Shown piece by piece: positions 1 to 8,015 of a stretch of 14,598 nucleotides of DNA. How positions within the stretch are numbered: the first letter of the stretch is position 1; each line of letters opens with the position of its first letter. Origin of the DNA: Syntrophomonadaceae bacterium (GTDB taxonomy: Bacteria > Bacillota > Syntrophomonadia > Syntrophomonadales > Syntrophomonadaceae). Below the pieces are notes generated by a model. It saw only the letters and a list, made by a program, of their open reading frames with translations, had not been told where the DNA came from and did no database searches. The position numbers and the translations under genes were made by a program. The stretch covers positions 1 through 14,598 of the forward strand of contig JAQUBU010000032.1 of assembly GCA_028686565.1 (NCBI GenBank), given 5' to 3'.

Positions 1-17
1 CTTCATGGAATGGGACG

Positions 18-1211
18 CTATTTTGCCAAGCTGTAGGTATCTCTGGCGATAACCAGTTCTTCATTGGTAGGAATGACAAATATTTTGATTTTAGAACCTT
101 CTACAGATACATCGACTTCCTTGCCTCTTACCTTGTTCTTTTCAATATCCATATTGATGCCCAGGAATTCGAGATCTTTACAAATGTTTTCACGAACGTC
201 GATACCATTTTCGCCAACCCCGGCGGTAAATACTATGCAATCGCAGCCATTTAATTTAGCCATGTAATTGCCGATGTAGCCCTTAACCTTATTGTAATAA
301 ACATCCAGAGCAATTTTTGCTCTTTCATTGCCGGAAGCTGCAGCTTCCAGAATATCTCTAAGATCATTGGATACTCCAGACAGTCCTAACATACCTGATT
401 TCTTATTGAAATAGTTATTGGCTTCAGAAGAGTTCATGCCAAGTTTGTCCATCAGGAAGAAAACGATCGCCGGATCAATATCGCCGGATCTGGTTCCCAT
501 TACAAGGCCTTCAAGCGGAGTAAAGCCCATGGTGGTATCAACTACTCTGCCGTCTTTGACAGCAGCCATGCTGGCACCATTGCCCAGGTGCAATGTTATG
601 ATCTTGCAATCTTTATAATCTTTGCCCAGCATATCAGCAGCCCGGTGAGCTACATAGAAATGAGATGTGCCATGGAAGCCATATCTTCTTACGCGGAATT
701 TTTCATATACATCATAAGGCAGGGCATACATAAAATTAGCAGGTTCCATGGTCTGATGGAAGGCGGTATCAAAAACGGCTACATGCTTAACATTGGGCAT
801 TAGTTCTTGACATGCTTCGATTCCCATCATGTTGGGAGGATTATGCAGGGGAGCAACATCAAAACAGTCCTTGATAACTTTCTTTACGGCATCATCAATA
901 ACTACAGAAGCTGCAAATTCTTCACCGCCATGAACTACACGGTGGCCTACGGCACCGATTTCGTCCATGCTCTTGAGAACTCCATATTCAGCATTGATCA
1001 GAACTTCCAGTACGAGCTTCATGCCAGTGGTATGGTCGGGCAGATCTTTCTTGATGGTAACCTTGTCCTTGCCTGCAGGACTATGATCCAGAGTGGTGCC
1101 CGGAATACCTACGCGGTCAACCAGACCAACAGCCAATACTGATTCATCAGTCATATCAACTACCTGATACTTGATTGATGAGCTTCCCGCATTTACAACT
1201 AAAACCTTCAT
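18..1211 (-). CDS. ackA: Acetate kinase
   Basis: Acetate kinase makes ATP and acetate from acetyl phosphate and ADP in the cytoplasm, the last step of acetate formation from acetyl-CoA. The 397-residue product has the usual family length (about 400). It carries the ASKHA-fold start VNAGSSSIKY, the RYGFHGTSH motif, LHLGNGAS and the nucleotide-binding TAGVGENG. Counting from MKVLVV, the residues known as critical in the Methanosarcina enzyme fall at the same numbers: Asn7, Arg91, Asp148, His180, Arg241 and Glu384. An in-frame ATG lies three codons upstream, but only 1 base separates it from AGGAGG. The ATG at 1211 has about 10 bases of spacing, so I chose it. It lies 68 bases downstream of pta on the same strand, so the two are very likely co-transcribed as pta-ackA. 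Nothing looks broken. Confidence 0.97.
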   Translation of the reverse strand: MKVLVVNAGSSSIKYQVVDMTDESVLAVGLVDRVGIPGTTLDHSPAGKDKVTIKKDLPDHTTGMKLVLEVLINAEYGVLKSMDEIGAVGHRVVHGGEEFAASVVIDDAVKKVIKDCFDVAPLHNPPNMMGIEACQELMPNVKHVAVFDTAFHQTMEPANFMYALPYDVYEKFRVRRYGFHGTSHFYVAHRAADMLGKDYKDCKIITLHLGNGASMAAVKDGRVVDTTMGFTPLEGLVMGTRSGDIDPAIVFFLMDKLGMNSSEANNYFNKKSGMLGLSGVSNDLRDILEAAASGNERAKIALDVYYNKVKGYIGNYMAKLNGCDCIVFTAGVGENGIDVRENICKDLEFLGINMDIEKNKVRGKEVDVSVEGSKIKIFVIPTNEELVIARDTYSLAK

Positions 1212-1279
1212 TAAATACATACCTCCTAATATTAATTATTATAATCCAAGGTAGCAGAATTTCTTTCCCGTACCTTTGC

Positions 1280-2272
1280 TTACGCTCTAACCGCAGTCAT
1301 GGCAACAACATTAATAACATCCTGCACACTGCAACCTCTGGAAAGGTCATTAACCGGTTTGGCAATACCCTGGAGTATTGGGCCAAGAGCTTCCGCGCCG
1401 GAAGTTCTCTGTACCAGTTTGTAACCAATATTACCGGACTGAATATCAGGGAATATCAATACATTGCAATCTCCGGCCACTGGGCTGCCGGGTGCTTTTG
1501 ATGCTCCAACCGAGGGAACTATGGCAGCATCAAGCTGGAATTCTCCGTCAACTTTCAACTCGGGGAATTTCTCTTTGGCAATAGCTGTAGCCTGAACAAC
1601 CTTGTCAACCAGTTCATGGGCTGCACTACCCTTGGTGGAGAATGACAGCATACCTACTTTGGGGTCTTTCATGCCGCAAAGGTCAACCGCAGTTCCCACT
1701 GATGCTTTGGCAAACTCAGCCATTTGCTGGGCAGTAGGAACAATAGTAACAGCACAGTCAGCAAATACAAATATGCCTTCATCACCATATTTGCAATTGG
1801 GAACGATCATTATAAAGGCTCCGGATACAGCGGATATGCCAGGAGCAGTTTTGATTATCTGCAGAGCAGGTCTTAATACATTACCGGTAGTGTTCTCAGC
1901 ACCAGCAACTTCGCCGTCAGCTTTATCCATTTTGACCATCATTGAAGCAAAAAACAGCGGGTCCAGCATACTGGCTTTCGCCTGGTCCAGAGTTAAACCC
2001 TTGCTCTTGCGCATTTCATAAAAAGCCTGTACAAAATCGTCAAAAAATGCTGCTTTGCCTGGATTAATAATCTGGGCTCCTGAGATATCAGCGCCGATTT
2101 TGCTGGCTAAGGCCTTGATTGCACTTTCGTCACCCAAAAGAATGGGGTTTGCTAACTTTCCGCCGACTATTCCCTTAATAGCTTGAACGGTTCTTTCCTC
2201 CGTACCTTCGGGGAGTACTATGGTTTTGATGTTTTTGGATGCCTTTTCTTTGATTTGTTCCAGAAGATTCAT
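1280..2272 (-). CDS. pta: Phosphate acetyltransferase
   Basis: Phosphotransacetylase converts acetyl-CoA and phosphate to acetyl phosphate and CoA, feeding the acetate kinase encoded just downstream. The product is 330 residues, typical of the short single-domain Pta class without the N-terminal regulatory domains of the long enterobacterial form. Recognisable blocks are the N-terminal TIVLPEGTEERT, the central SGAFIMI segment, DAAIVPSVGASKAPGSPVAG, and the C-terminal PVNDLSRGCSVQDV, where Ser311 and Arg312 correspond to the conserved CoA/phosphate-binding Ser-Arg pair. AGGGAGG lies 8 bases before the ATG at 2272. The gene is divergent from tmcAL and is probably transcribed from the leftward promoter in the symmetric site at 2333-2366. 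In an anaerobe this pair is expected to be a main route of substrate-level phosphorylation (inference). Confidence 0.97.
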   Translation of the reverse strand: MNLLEQIKEKASKNIKTIVLPEGTEERTVQAIKGIVGGKLANPILLGDESAIKALASKIGADISGAQIINPGKAAFFDDFVQAFYEMRKSKGLTLDQAKASMLDPLFFASMMVKMDKADGEVAGAENTTGNVLRPALQIIKTAPGISAVSGAFIMIVPNCKYGDEGIFVFADCAVTIVPTAQQMAEFAKASVGTAVDLCGMKDPKVGMLSFSTKGSAAHELVDKVVQATAIAKEKFPELKVDGEFQLDAAIVPSVGASKAPGSPVAGDCNVLIFPDIQSGNIGYKLVQRTSGAEALGPILQGIAKPVNDLSRGCSVQDVINVVAMTAVRA

Positions 2273-2332
2273 TATTTTACCTCCCTTTAATTTTGTAGTT
2301 ATTTGTTATGTACGCTCACACATTTCTTGTTC

Positions 2333-2366
2333 ATTCTAGCACAAACTATATAGATAGTGGTAGAAT
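2333..2366. promoter_or_regulatory. Symmetric divergent promoter, pta / tmcAL
   Basis: A 34-base near-palindrome in which 14 of 17 base pairs match, centred on CTATATAG. Its two ends are the same -10-like hexamer TAGAAT pointing outward. The leftward copy (2338-2333) is preceded by TGC and the rightward copy (2361-2366) by TGG, so both read as extended -10 boxes (TGnTAGAAT). Neither has a good -35 hexamer. The predicted starts lie about 50 bases before pta and 30 bases before tmcAL. The same dyad could also be an operator read by a dimeric regulator. The symmetry is seen directly; promoter function is inferred. Confidence 0.5.
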
Positions 2367-2405
2367 TTATGTTACTAAAAATTTGAAATAAAGGAGCTTG
2401 CGCCT

Positions 2406-3668
2406 GTGGCTGTTCTAGGTATAGTAGCTGAATATAACCCTTTTCACAATGGACACCTTTACCTGATTAATAAAGCTAAAGAAGAACAAACTTTTGATGC
2501 AATTATCGTTGTAATGAGCGGAGATTTTCTCCAGCGAGGAGAACCCGCTGTTTGTGATAAATGGTCAAGGGCGGAAATGGCTTTAAATTGCGGAGCCGAT
2601 CTGGTAATAGAGCTTCCTTTTTATTTTGCCGCCCGCAGTGCCTACAACTTTGCCAGAGGAGCTATTCAATTGCTGCATCGTACTGGTGTGGTTAGCTATC
2701 TTGCTTTTGGTGCTGAAAATGCTGACTTACCTGGCCTAAAAACCATCGCCCGAATTATTGCCCGGGAACCCGAAGAGTTCAAAGCTATACTCAAGTTACA
2801 TCTTGCCTCAGGACAAAGCTTTGCTCTGGCGCGTTCACTGGCCCTGCAGGAATATGCAGCAAAAATTCAAAGCGACCTGCAGCAGACCCTGCAAGGCCCC
2901 AATAACATTCTGGCTATTGAATATCTTCATGTTATTGATAAAGAAAAACTTCCGTTGACTCCGCTGGTAATAAGCCGTACAGGGTCATCATACCATAGTA
3001 CCGAACTGACTGGACACTCAAGTGCTACAGCCATTCGCCAAGCACTGCTGAGCCATGTCCATGGCGATGAAATCAATGATAAAGTAATTTCATCAATGCC
3101 TGTACCATGCTTGAAAATTCTTCAAAGGGAAATAACAGGTGGACGCGCACCAGTGCGAGCTGAATTTCTTGAGCAGACCATACTATATAAACTGCGAACT
3201 TCATCAGCTCTAGCTTTAGCAGACATCTATGAAATTTCCGAAGGCCTGGAATATCGTATAAAAGCAGCGGCTAATTCCTGTGGAAGTTTAGGAAATTTGC
3301 GGCAAGGCATCAAATCCAAACGATACAGTTTATCACGCATCAATCGTATTTTACTATATTCTCTTTTTGATCTATCAAAGAACCAGGTAAATTCATTCGA
3401 TAAAGAGGGTCCACTATACATGCATATCTTAGGATTTTCGGCAAAAGGACAAAAAATCCTGCAAAAAATAAAAATTAAATCCCAATTGAAAATATTCAGC
3501 CGCAGCAGTGACATGAAGCGTTGTTATGACAAATCGCGCACATCTGTAATAGGTGATATGATCGCCATTGATACTATGGCAACTGATATATACAGTCTGC
3601 TTTTGCCAACTCCCTCCGCCCGCAGCGGCGGCAAAGATTTCACAACTTCTCCTGTCATGATAAATTAA
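2406..3668 (+). CDS. tmcAL: tRNA(Met) cytidine acetate ligase (YlbM family)
   Basis: TmcAL activates acetate with ATP and acetylates the wobble cytidine (ac4C34) of elongator tRNA-Met. It is a cytoplasmic nucleotidyltransferase-fold enzyme, formerly called YlbM. The N-terminus GIVAEYNPFHNGH carries the HxGH adenylate-forming motif (His14-His17), followed by VMSGDFLQRGEP and the CDKWSRAEMAL segment. The C-terminus ends in GGKDFTTSPV, a common tail in this family. The product is 420 residues, close to the usual 400-415. The start is GTG, with AAGGAG 9 bases upstream. The gene is divergent from pta, which is notable because TmcAL uses free acetate, the end product of Pta-AckA. Its last 14 bases overlap the end of the convergent patatin gene. 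Function is well supported by the motif; the link to acetate level is inference. Confidence 0.93.
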   Translation: MAVLGIVAEYNPFHNGHLYLINKAKEEQTFDAIIVVMSGDFLQRGEPAVCDKWSRAEMALNCGADLVIELPFYFAARSAYNFARGAIQLLHRTGVVSYLAFGAENADLPGLKTIARIIAREPEEFKAILKLHLASGQSFALARSLALQEYAAKIQSDLQQTLQGPNNILAIEYLHVIDKEKLPLTPLVISRTGSSYHSTELTGHSSATAIRQALLSHVHGDEINDKVISSMPVPCLKILQREITGGRAPVRAEFLEQTILYKLRTSSALALADIYEISEGLEYRIKAAANSCGSLGNLRQGIKSKRYSLSRINRILLYSLFDLSKNQVNSFDKEGPLYMHILGFSAKGQKILQKIKIKSQLKIFSRSSDMKRCYDKSRTSVIGDMIAIDTMATDIYSLLLPTPSARSGGKDFTTSPVMIN

Positions 3669-4455
3669 AATTCGAAATTTTATCCCGGATATCTTCTATT
3701 TTAGCCTTGGCAGCTTCGCGGCCCAGGTCAACGATTTCCCGTGATTTCTCAAAGCTCCTTGGTGAGTAAGCACTAACCCTGGGTTGAATAAGAATGTCAC
3801 TTTGAGGGTAAACCAGATCAAATTGCTGTTTACCCATTATATCCAATGAAGTTAAAATAACATCCAAGGCGTTATTAATACTTATTTGCTTTCCTTGGGA
3901 AAAGGTAACATCAACCGCAATTACCAGATCTGCTCCCCGGGAACGGGCTACTTCTATGGGCAAACGGTCAGATACCGCTCCATCCACCAGTATCATGCCA
4001 TCACGTTTTACGGGACTGAAAACCCCAGGAATGGATATGCTGGCCCTAATAGCATCTGCAACTAAACCTTCTTCCATGATTACTCTCTGGCCGGTTAAAA
4101 GGTCTGTAGCCATTGCCAGCAGAGGAAAGTCCAATTCACTGAAGGTTTTCTTTTTTGTCATTAGACTCAGGAAGCTGGCAATTTTTTTGCCGCCTATAAA
4201 TCCCATGCGCGGAACATGAATATCAAAAAGCAGACTTGTATCCATATGTTCTATCATCCTGTCCAGCATATTGATATCCGCACCTGCTGCATAGATACCG
4301 CCTATCATGGCTCCCATACTGCTGCCTACAATAAAATCAAAGGGGATATTGTTTTCGTTCAAAACCTGAAGCACACCGATATGTGCCAGACCACGCGCAC
4401 TGCCAGCCCCCAAAACCAATCCAATTCTTGGCCGGTTCAATTGTTTTTCACGCAT
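3655..4455 (-). CDS. Patatin-like phospholipase (YlbK/RssA family)
   Basis: A 266-residue serine lipid acyl hydrolase of the patatin family with a Ser-Asp dyad. The glycine-rich oxyanion loop GAGSARG is at residues 16-22, the nucleophile elbow GSSMG at 44-48 (Ser46), and the catalytic Asp in VDGAVSDRLPIEVA at Asp158. There is no signal peptide or membrane segment, so a cytoplasmic or membrane-face enzyme is likely; the true substrate is unknown. AGGGGGGA lies 6 bases before the ATG at 4455. Its Bacillus counterpart ylbK also sits between ylbJ and ylbM, which supports orthology, although here each gene is on the opposite strand to its neighbours. The gene is divergent from ylbJ and convergent, with a 14-base overlap, with tmcAL. 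Confidence 0.9.
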   Translation of the reverse strand: MREKQLNRPRIGLVLGAGSARGLAHIGVLQVLNENNIPFDFIVGSSMGAMIGGIYAAGADINMLDRMIEHMDTSLLFDIHVPRMGFIGGKKIASFLSLMTKKKTFSELDFPLLAMATDLLTGQRVIMEEGLVADAIRASISIPGVFSPVKRDGMILVDGAVSDRLPIEVARSRGADLVIAVDVTFSQGKQISINNALDVILTSLDIMGKQQFDLVYPQSDILIQPRVSAYSPRSFEKSREIVDLGREAAKAKIEDIRDKISNFNLS

Positions 4456-4470
4456 TTATATCCCCCCTAA

Positions 4471-4509
4471 TTACTTCCAAGTAATATGCTTAAAAGATAT
4501 TCTAAGCAT
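4471..4509. promoter_or_regulatory. Paired dyads between ylbK-like gene and ylbJ
   Basis: Two adjacent perfect inverted repeats occupy the divergent intergenic region. TTACTT-CC-AAGTAA lies at 4471-4484, and ATGCTTA (4486-4492) is mirrored by TAAGCAT (4503-4509) around a 10-base spacer. They are suitable as regulator sites or small hairpins in a leader. ylbJ/spoVV in Bacillus is transcribed by the mother-cell factor sigma-E, but I could not fit a sigma-E promoter with normal spacing here. The dyads are seen directly; function is a guess. Confidence 0.3.
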
Positions 4510-4571
4510 CTGCATTCTCTTCATATATTTTAAAAAGTACTATGATCAACCCAGGAGGTGCATAACAAAAA

Positions 4572-5744
4572 ATGAATCAATATTCACAAGGGTTTTTTTT
4601 AATTATAATACTAATTCTATCCATTTTCATGATAATAAATCCTTCAGAAACAGTAACCGCAGCCTCCAACGGTTTTAATGTCTGGTACATGATTATAGTC
4701 CCAGCTTTGCTTCCTTTCTTCATTGTCGCTGAGTTGTTGGTAAGTCTGGGTTTCGTTAACTTCCTGGGAGTGATATTGGAACCGGTGATGCGCCCGCTGT
4801 TCAAATTGCCAGGATGCAGTGCCCTGGTAATAACCATGGGTTTCACCTCAGGATTCCCCATGGGGGCCATTCTTTCAAAAAAACTTTATGATGAGGATTT
4901 ACTTACCGGTGAAGAAGCAGAACGACTTGTATCATTTACCAATAATTCTAGTCCCCTGTTCATTATCGGTGCCGTGGGGGTCGGTATGTTTACTTCTCCT
5001 TGTTTGGGATATATTTTGGCTGCTTCACATTATTTATCCAATTTATTGCTGGGCATACTCTGGAGGTTTAGAGCCATTGAACCAATACGCTTAAAAGAAA
5101 CCCCTCCCTATCTGTTTAAAGCTGCCTGGAATGCTTTGCAAGCGAACAGTAATCTCAATAGAAACGGTTTTGGGAAAATCCTGGGGGATGCCATAAAAAA
5201 TAGCCTGAATAATATTCTGGCTATAGCAGGTTTTATTATAATATTTTCGGTCTTTACCCGCATGTTTGCAGTATGGGGCTTTATGGATATATTAGCGGCT
5301 ATTTTGGCTAAATTATTCTCATTCCTGGAATTGCCATATCCAATAGCTTACGGGATGGCAACGGGCATGTTTGAAATCAGTATAGGCTCCAAGGCTATTA
5401 TCACAGCTCACGGTGAAACCATTTTTAAATTGCTGGCTGTAAGTTCAATTCTGGCTTTCAGCGGCTTTTCTATTATTGCTCAAGTTATGGGGATAGTTGC
5501 CGGAATTCCAGTAAGAATATCTTTTTATTTACTTTCCCGTCTGCTGCAAATCCTAATATCAGGTGTTATAAGTCTTGTGTCGTATAGTATTTTTGTGGCA
5601 GGCAGTGAAGTTCCATCTTTCTCAGTACCATATCAGCATATACTATATTCTTTTGATGCTTGGAGTTATTCGTTATATTGCCTGGTTTTATGTCTGGCTA
5701 TTATCGGATTAATGATTTTACTGGGCCTGGGCCGCCCAGACTAA
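4572..5744 (+). CDS. ylbJ: Sporulation integral membrane protein YlbJ/SpoVV
   Basis: A 390-residue polytopic membrane protein matching the YlbJ family. Its Bacillus member, also called SpoVV, is needed for moving dipicolinic acid out of the mother cell during sporulation. The sequence starts with a hydrophobic helix (about residues 7-23), then WYMIIVPALLPFFIVAELL, the LVITMGFTSGFPMGA segment typical of the nucleoside-recognition (Gate) fold, and several further long hydrophobic stretches to the C-terminus, about eight in all. AGGAGG is 13 bases before the ATG, somewhat long, but no better in-frame start is visible. The gene lies beside the ylbK, tmcAL (ylbM) and rsmD (ylbH) counterparts as in Bacillus. 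Its final 4 bases overlap the convergent coiled-coil gene. Family identity is firm; the transport role is taken from Bacillus. Confidence 0.92.
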   Translation: MNQYSQGFFLIIILILSIFMIINPSETVTAASNGFNVWYMIIVPALLPFFIVAELLVSLGFVNFLGVILEPVMRPLFKLPGCSALVITMGFTSGFPMGAILSKKLYDEDLLTGEEAERLVSFTNNSSPLFIIGAVGVGMFTSPCLGYILAASHYLSNLLLGILWRFRAIEPIRLKETPPYLFKAAWNALQANSNLNRNGFGKILGDAIKNSLNNILAIAGFIIIFSVFTRMFAVWGFMDILAAILAKLFSFLELPYPIAYGMATGMFEISIGSKAIITAHGETIFKLLAVSSILAFSGFSIIAQVMGIVAGIPVRISFYLLSRLLQILISGVISLVSYSIFVAGSEVPSFSVPYQHILYSFDAWSYSLYCLVLCLAIIGLMILLGLGRPD

Positions 5745-6214
5745 TACTCCCTATTACTGTTGTTTTCCTGCTTCATGCTGTCTTTGCCTTGGCCGATGGC
5801 CTCCAATCCCTTTTTCAAAACAATCTCCATATGGGTCAAAATTCCATCGGCATATTCATCTGCATCACGGCGAATATCGCCTGCAACCTGTTCTGCCTTG
5901 GCAATTATTTCTTCGGCCATCCGCATCGCATTTCTGGTGATTTCGTTTTCATCTACCAAACGCGCAACCGTGTCTTTAGTAGTTTCCATATATTCTTCCG
6001 CTTCAACACATGCCTCATTTACTATTCTTTCCTTTTCAGCCAATACCAGCCGGGCTGTTTCCAAGTCTTCGGGAAGAATTGCTCTTAACCTGTCCAAACG
6101 ATCCAAGAAGCGATTACTTTCCACCAGGACCTTGCCGCTGATAAAGGGGATTTTCTTACTATCCTTTATCATAAGTTCCAGTTCATCAACTATTCTAAAT
6201 ATTTCCATCATCAT
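5741..6214 (-). CDS. Coiled-coil protein downstream of rsmD (ATPase subunit H-like label in databases)
   Basis: A charged, largely helical protein of about 157 residues with no signal peptide or membrane helix. From roughly residue 40 to 140 it is rich in Glu, Arg, Ala and Met with heptad-like spacing, for example AEKERIVNEACVEAEEYME and MAEEIIAKAEQVAGDIRRDA, so a long coiled coil is likely. Similar proteins beside rsmD/coaD in Clostridia are often labelled ATPase or V-ATPase subunit H, but I see no nucleotide-binding motif and would not call it an enzyme. Three ATGs run in tandem at 6214, 6211 and 6208, with GAGGAGG just before them. I give the outermost, and 6211 is equally plausible. The start overlaps the end of rsmD by 20 bases, so translation is probably coupled. 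Function unknown. Confidence 0.8.
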   Translation of the reverse strand: MMMEIFRIVDELELMIKDSKKIPFISGKVLVESNRFLDRLDRLRAILPEDLETARLVLAEKERIVNEACVEAEEYMETTKDTVARLVDENEITRNAMRMAEEIIAKAEQVAGDIRRDADEYADGILTHMEIVLKKGLEAIGQGKDSMKQENNSNREY

Positions 6215-6779
6215 TCTCTTCCTCCTCAAACAAACAATAATAATGCAAGGTTGACTCGCCATAGTCATTAACCCGATATTTTTTTATATTTTTCAGCTTA
6301 GATGGTAATAACTTCTTGCGGCGAGTTCGTATTATTATTATACCTTCCCCGGCTAATATTCCAGCCATATCCAGAGCTTTTAGAGTTTCTTCAAAAATAG
6401 GCTCATTAGTAAAGGGGGGATCTATATAAATATAATCGAAATATAATCCTCTTTTTCTTATTATATCAAGAGCTTTAAAAACATCATTTCGATAAACTTC
6501 ATATCCTTTATCGAATCCACAATTTATTAAATTATCTTTTATTACCCTGATTGCATTGTTATCCTTTTCTATAAATAGTACCAGGGCTGCATTTCGGCTC
6601 AATGCTTCAATCCCTACTGCACCACTTCCCGCAAAAAGATCCAGGAAATACGACCCGGCAACTCCTAAACCCAGAACATTAAAAAGACTCTCTTTTATCA
6701 TGTCAGTAATTGGCCTGGTATTATTTCCTGAAGGAGCCTTTAATCGTTTACCTTTGGCTCTGCCCGAAATTATTCTCAT
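6195..6779 (-). CDS. rsmD: 16S rRNA (guanine(966)-N(2))-methyltransferase RsmD
   Basis: A SAM-dependent methyltransferase that modifies G966 of 16S rRNA during small-subunit assembly. The product has 194 residues. The N-terminus MRIISGRAKGKRL and TRPITDMIKESLFN are characteristic of RsmD. Motif I, LDLFAGSGAVG, is at residues 46-56 and the catalytic N-methyltransferase motif DPPF at 120-123. GAGGTAG stands 6 bases before the ATG at 6779. The C-terminal tail is acidic (EEEEND), and the bases encoding it (GAGGAGG) double as the ribosome binding site of the overlapping downstream gene. In Bacillus the orthologue ylbH is followed directly by coaD (ylbI); here coaD lies more than 7 kb away. The gene is divergent from gpr. 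Confidence 0.94.
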   Translation of the reverse strand: MRIISGRAKGKRLKAPSGNNTRPITDMIKESLFNVLGLGVAGSYFLDLFAGSGAVGIEALSRNAALVLFIEKDNNAIRVIKDNLINCGFDKGYEVYRNDVFKALDIIRKRGLYFDYIYIDPPFTNEPIFEETLKALDMAGILAGEGIIIIRTRRKKLLPSKLKNIKKYRVNDYGESTLHYYCLFEEEENDDGNI

Positions 6780-6962
6780 TTTTACTACCTCATTAATATT
6801 TAATTCGCTGTATCTCTAGGATTGCCTTTTTTTGCCCATAATTTTTTAAAATTTATTTTAAAATTTTGTATATAATCCCTCATAATAGGTAAATATACTA
6901 TTACCAGATAATAATCTGGGAACAAACCCTCCCCAACAACTTTACAAAATTCTCCTCTCCCC

Positions 6963-6992
6963 AAAAATGGTGGCCATATGGTCACCATTTTT
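6963..6992. other. 30-base near-perfect palindrome, terminator-like
   Basis: AAAAATGGTG (6963-6972) is mirrored exactly by CACCATTTTT (6983-6992). The 10 bases between them contain the further palindrome CCATATGG flanked by a G and a T, so the whole 30 bases fold back on themselves apart from one G.T. A T-rich run follows on the plus strand (TTATTTTT), giving the shape of a rho-independent terminator, yet it sits between the divergent rsmD and gpr with no known gene to terminate. It could end a small unseen transcript, insulate gpr, or be an operator. Confidence 0.5.
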
Positions 6993-7055
6993 ATTTTTCC
7001 ACATGTACATAATATTGTATTTATATCAAATAATATGTTTTAGGAGGTTGATAAC

Positions 7056-8015
7056 TTGGAAAGTTTACTAAAAGAATATTGCTTATATGTTGATCTTGCT
7101 GTAGAAGCCCGTGATTTAGTTCGCGGAGCGAGTAATCAGGAAATAGCAGGTGTAGAGGAATTAGTAGAAAAAACGGAAAATATCAAAATTACCACTATCA
7201 GCATCAGAGATCAGGCCGGTGCAGAGAAGATGGGGCGTCCAGTCGGCGATTATATAACCATAGAATCACCGCCGTTAAAGATTAATGATCCGTATATTAA
7301 AGATGAAATAATCCAAGCTATGGAAAAAGGCATGCAACTATTATTGAAAGATTTCCTGCAAGCCGGTGATACTGTTTTGCTCGTTGGATTAGGAAACTGG
7401 CGGGCAACAGCTGATTCCTTAGGACCAAAATTTATCGAATATAGTCCAATCAGCCGCCATTATCATCAACATGCTCCAGAGGCACTGGTTCAAGGAATGA
7501 GACCTGTATGTGGAATATCTCCTGGAGTATTAGGAATAACCGGTATGGAAACCTTTGAAGTAATTAAGGGTATCGTAGAAAATGTAAAACCCAAGATTTT
7601 AGTAGTTGTAGATGCACTGGCCGCACAAAATGTGGCACGTATCGGAACCACCATTCAAATGTCCAATACAGGCATTCAGCCCGGTGCAGGAGTAGGGAAT
7701 GCCAGACATGCCTTATCCAAGGAAGAACTTGGTATTCCAGTAATTGCTATCGGATGTCCAACTATTGTTAATGCCTCACTTATTGCCAATCAGGCTATAA
7801 AAAAGTTTTGCCTGGATAGTGGCGCTATGTATATTGAAAATAAAGCATTAAACTCCATTAAAGATATTCTGGCTCATTTTGGAGGCAGTCTGGCGGTTAC
7901 TCCCAAGGAAATAGATGAAGTAATTGAAAATGCAGCCCGAATTATTTCTATGGGAGTGGCTAAATCGATATTTCCCGGAATATCCCAGGAACAGTTGGAA
8001 CTTTATGCTACTTAG
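7056..8015 (+). CDS. gpr: Germination protease (spore protease GPR)
   Basis: GPR is made as a zymogen in the forespore and, after self-cleavage, starts degradation of SASPs during germination. The 319-residue product matches the A25 family. VD-LAVEARD at residues 12-20 resembles the family's autoprocessing site, with cleavage expected after Asp13. VGLGNWRATADSLGP and VVVDALAA contain the two conserved aspartates, here Asp120 and Asp186. They are 66 residues apart, the same spacing as Asp127 and Asp193 of the Bacillus megaterium enzyme. The start is TTG with AGGAGG 8 bases upstream. The stop codon TAG is split by a mobile-element junction: T and A come from the original site and G is the first base of the inserted element. 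The intact C-terminus and motifs indicate a functional gene. It faces a SASP gene on the opposite strand, a natural substrate. Confidence 0.96.
   Translation: MESLLKEYCLYVDLAVEARDLVRGASNQEIAGVEELVEKTENIKITTISIRDQAGAEKMGRPVGDYITIESPPLKINDPYIKDEIIQAMEKGMQLLLKDFLQAGDTVLLVGLGNWRATADSLGPKFIEYSPISRHYHQHAPEALVQGMRPVCGISPGVLGITGMETFEVIKGIVENVKPKILVVVDALAAQNVARIGTTIQMSNTGIQPGAGVGNARHALSKEELGIPVIAIGCPTIVNASLIANQAIKKFCLDSGAMYIENKALNSIKDILAHFGGSLAVTPKEIDEVIENAARIISMGVAKSIFPGISQEQLELYAT

Noticed and set aside
807..1142. 111-codon plus-strand frame inside ackA
   Set aside because: Antisense shadow of the well-supported acetate kinase gene; same reasoning applies to the frames opposite pta, fakA and hslO.
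4496..4529. Sigma-E-like promoter before ylbJ (GATATT and CATATATT)
   Set aside because: The spacing between the two boxes is 20 bases, far from the 14-15 expected after KMATATT.
6800..6988. 62-codon frame on the minus strand between rsmD and gpr
   Set aside because: No ribosome binding site; its start lies inside the 30-base palindrome and the peptide resembles nothing I know.
7006..7034. Forespore sigma-G-like promoter before gpr (ACATA and CAAATAA)
   Set aside because: The boxes are only 15 bases apart and the region is so AT-rich that chance matches are expected.
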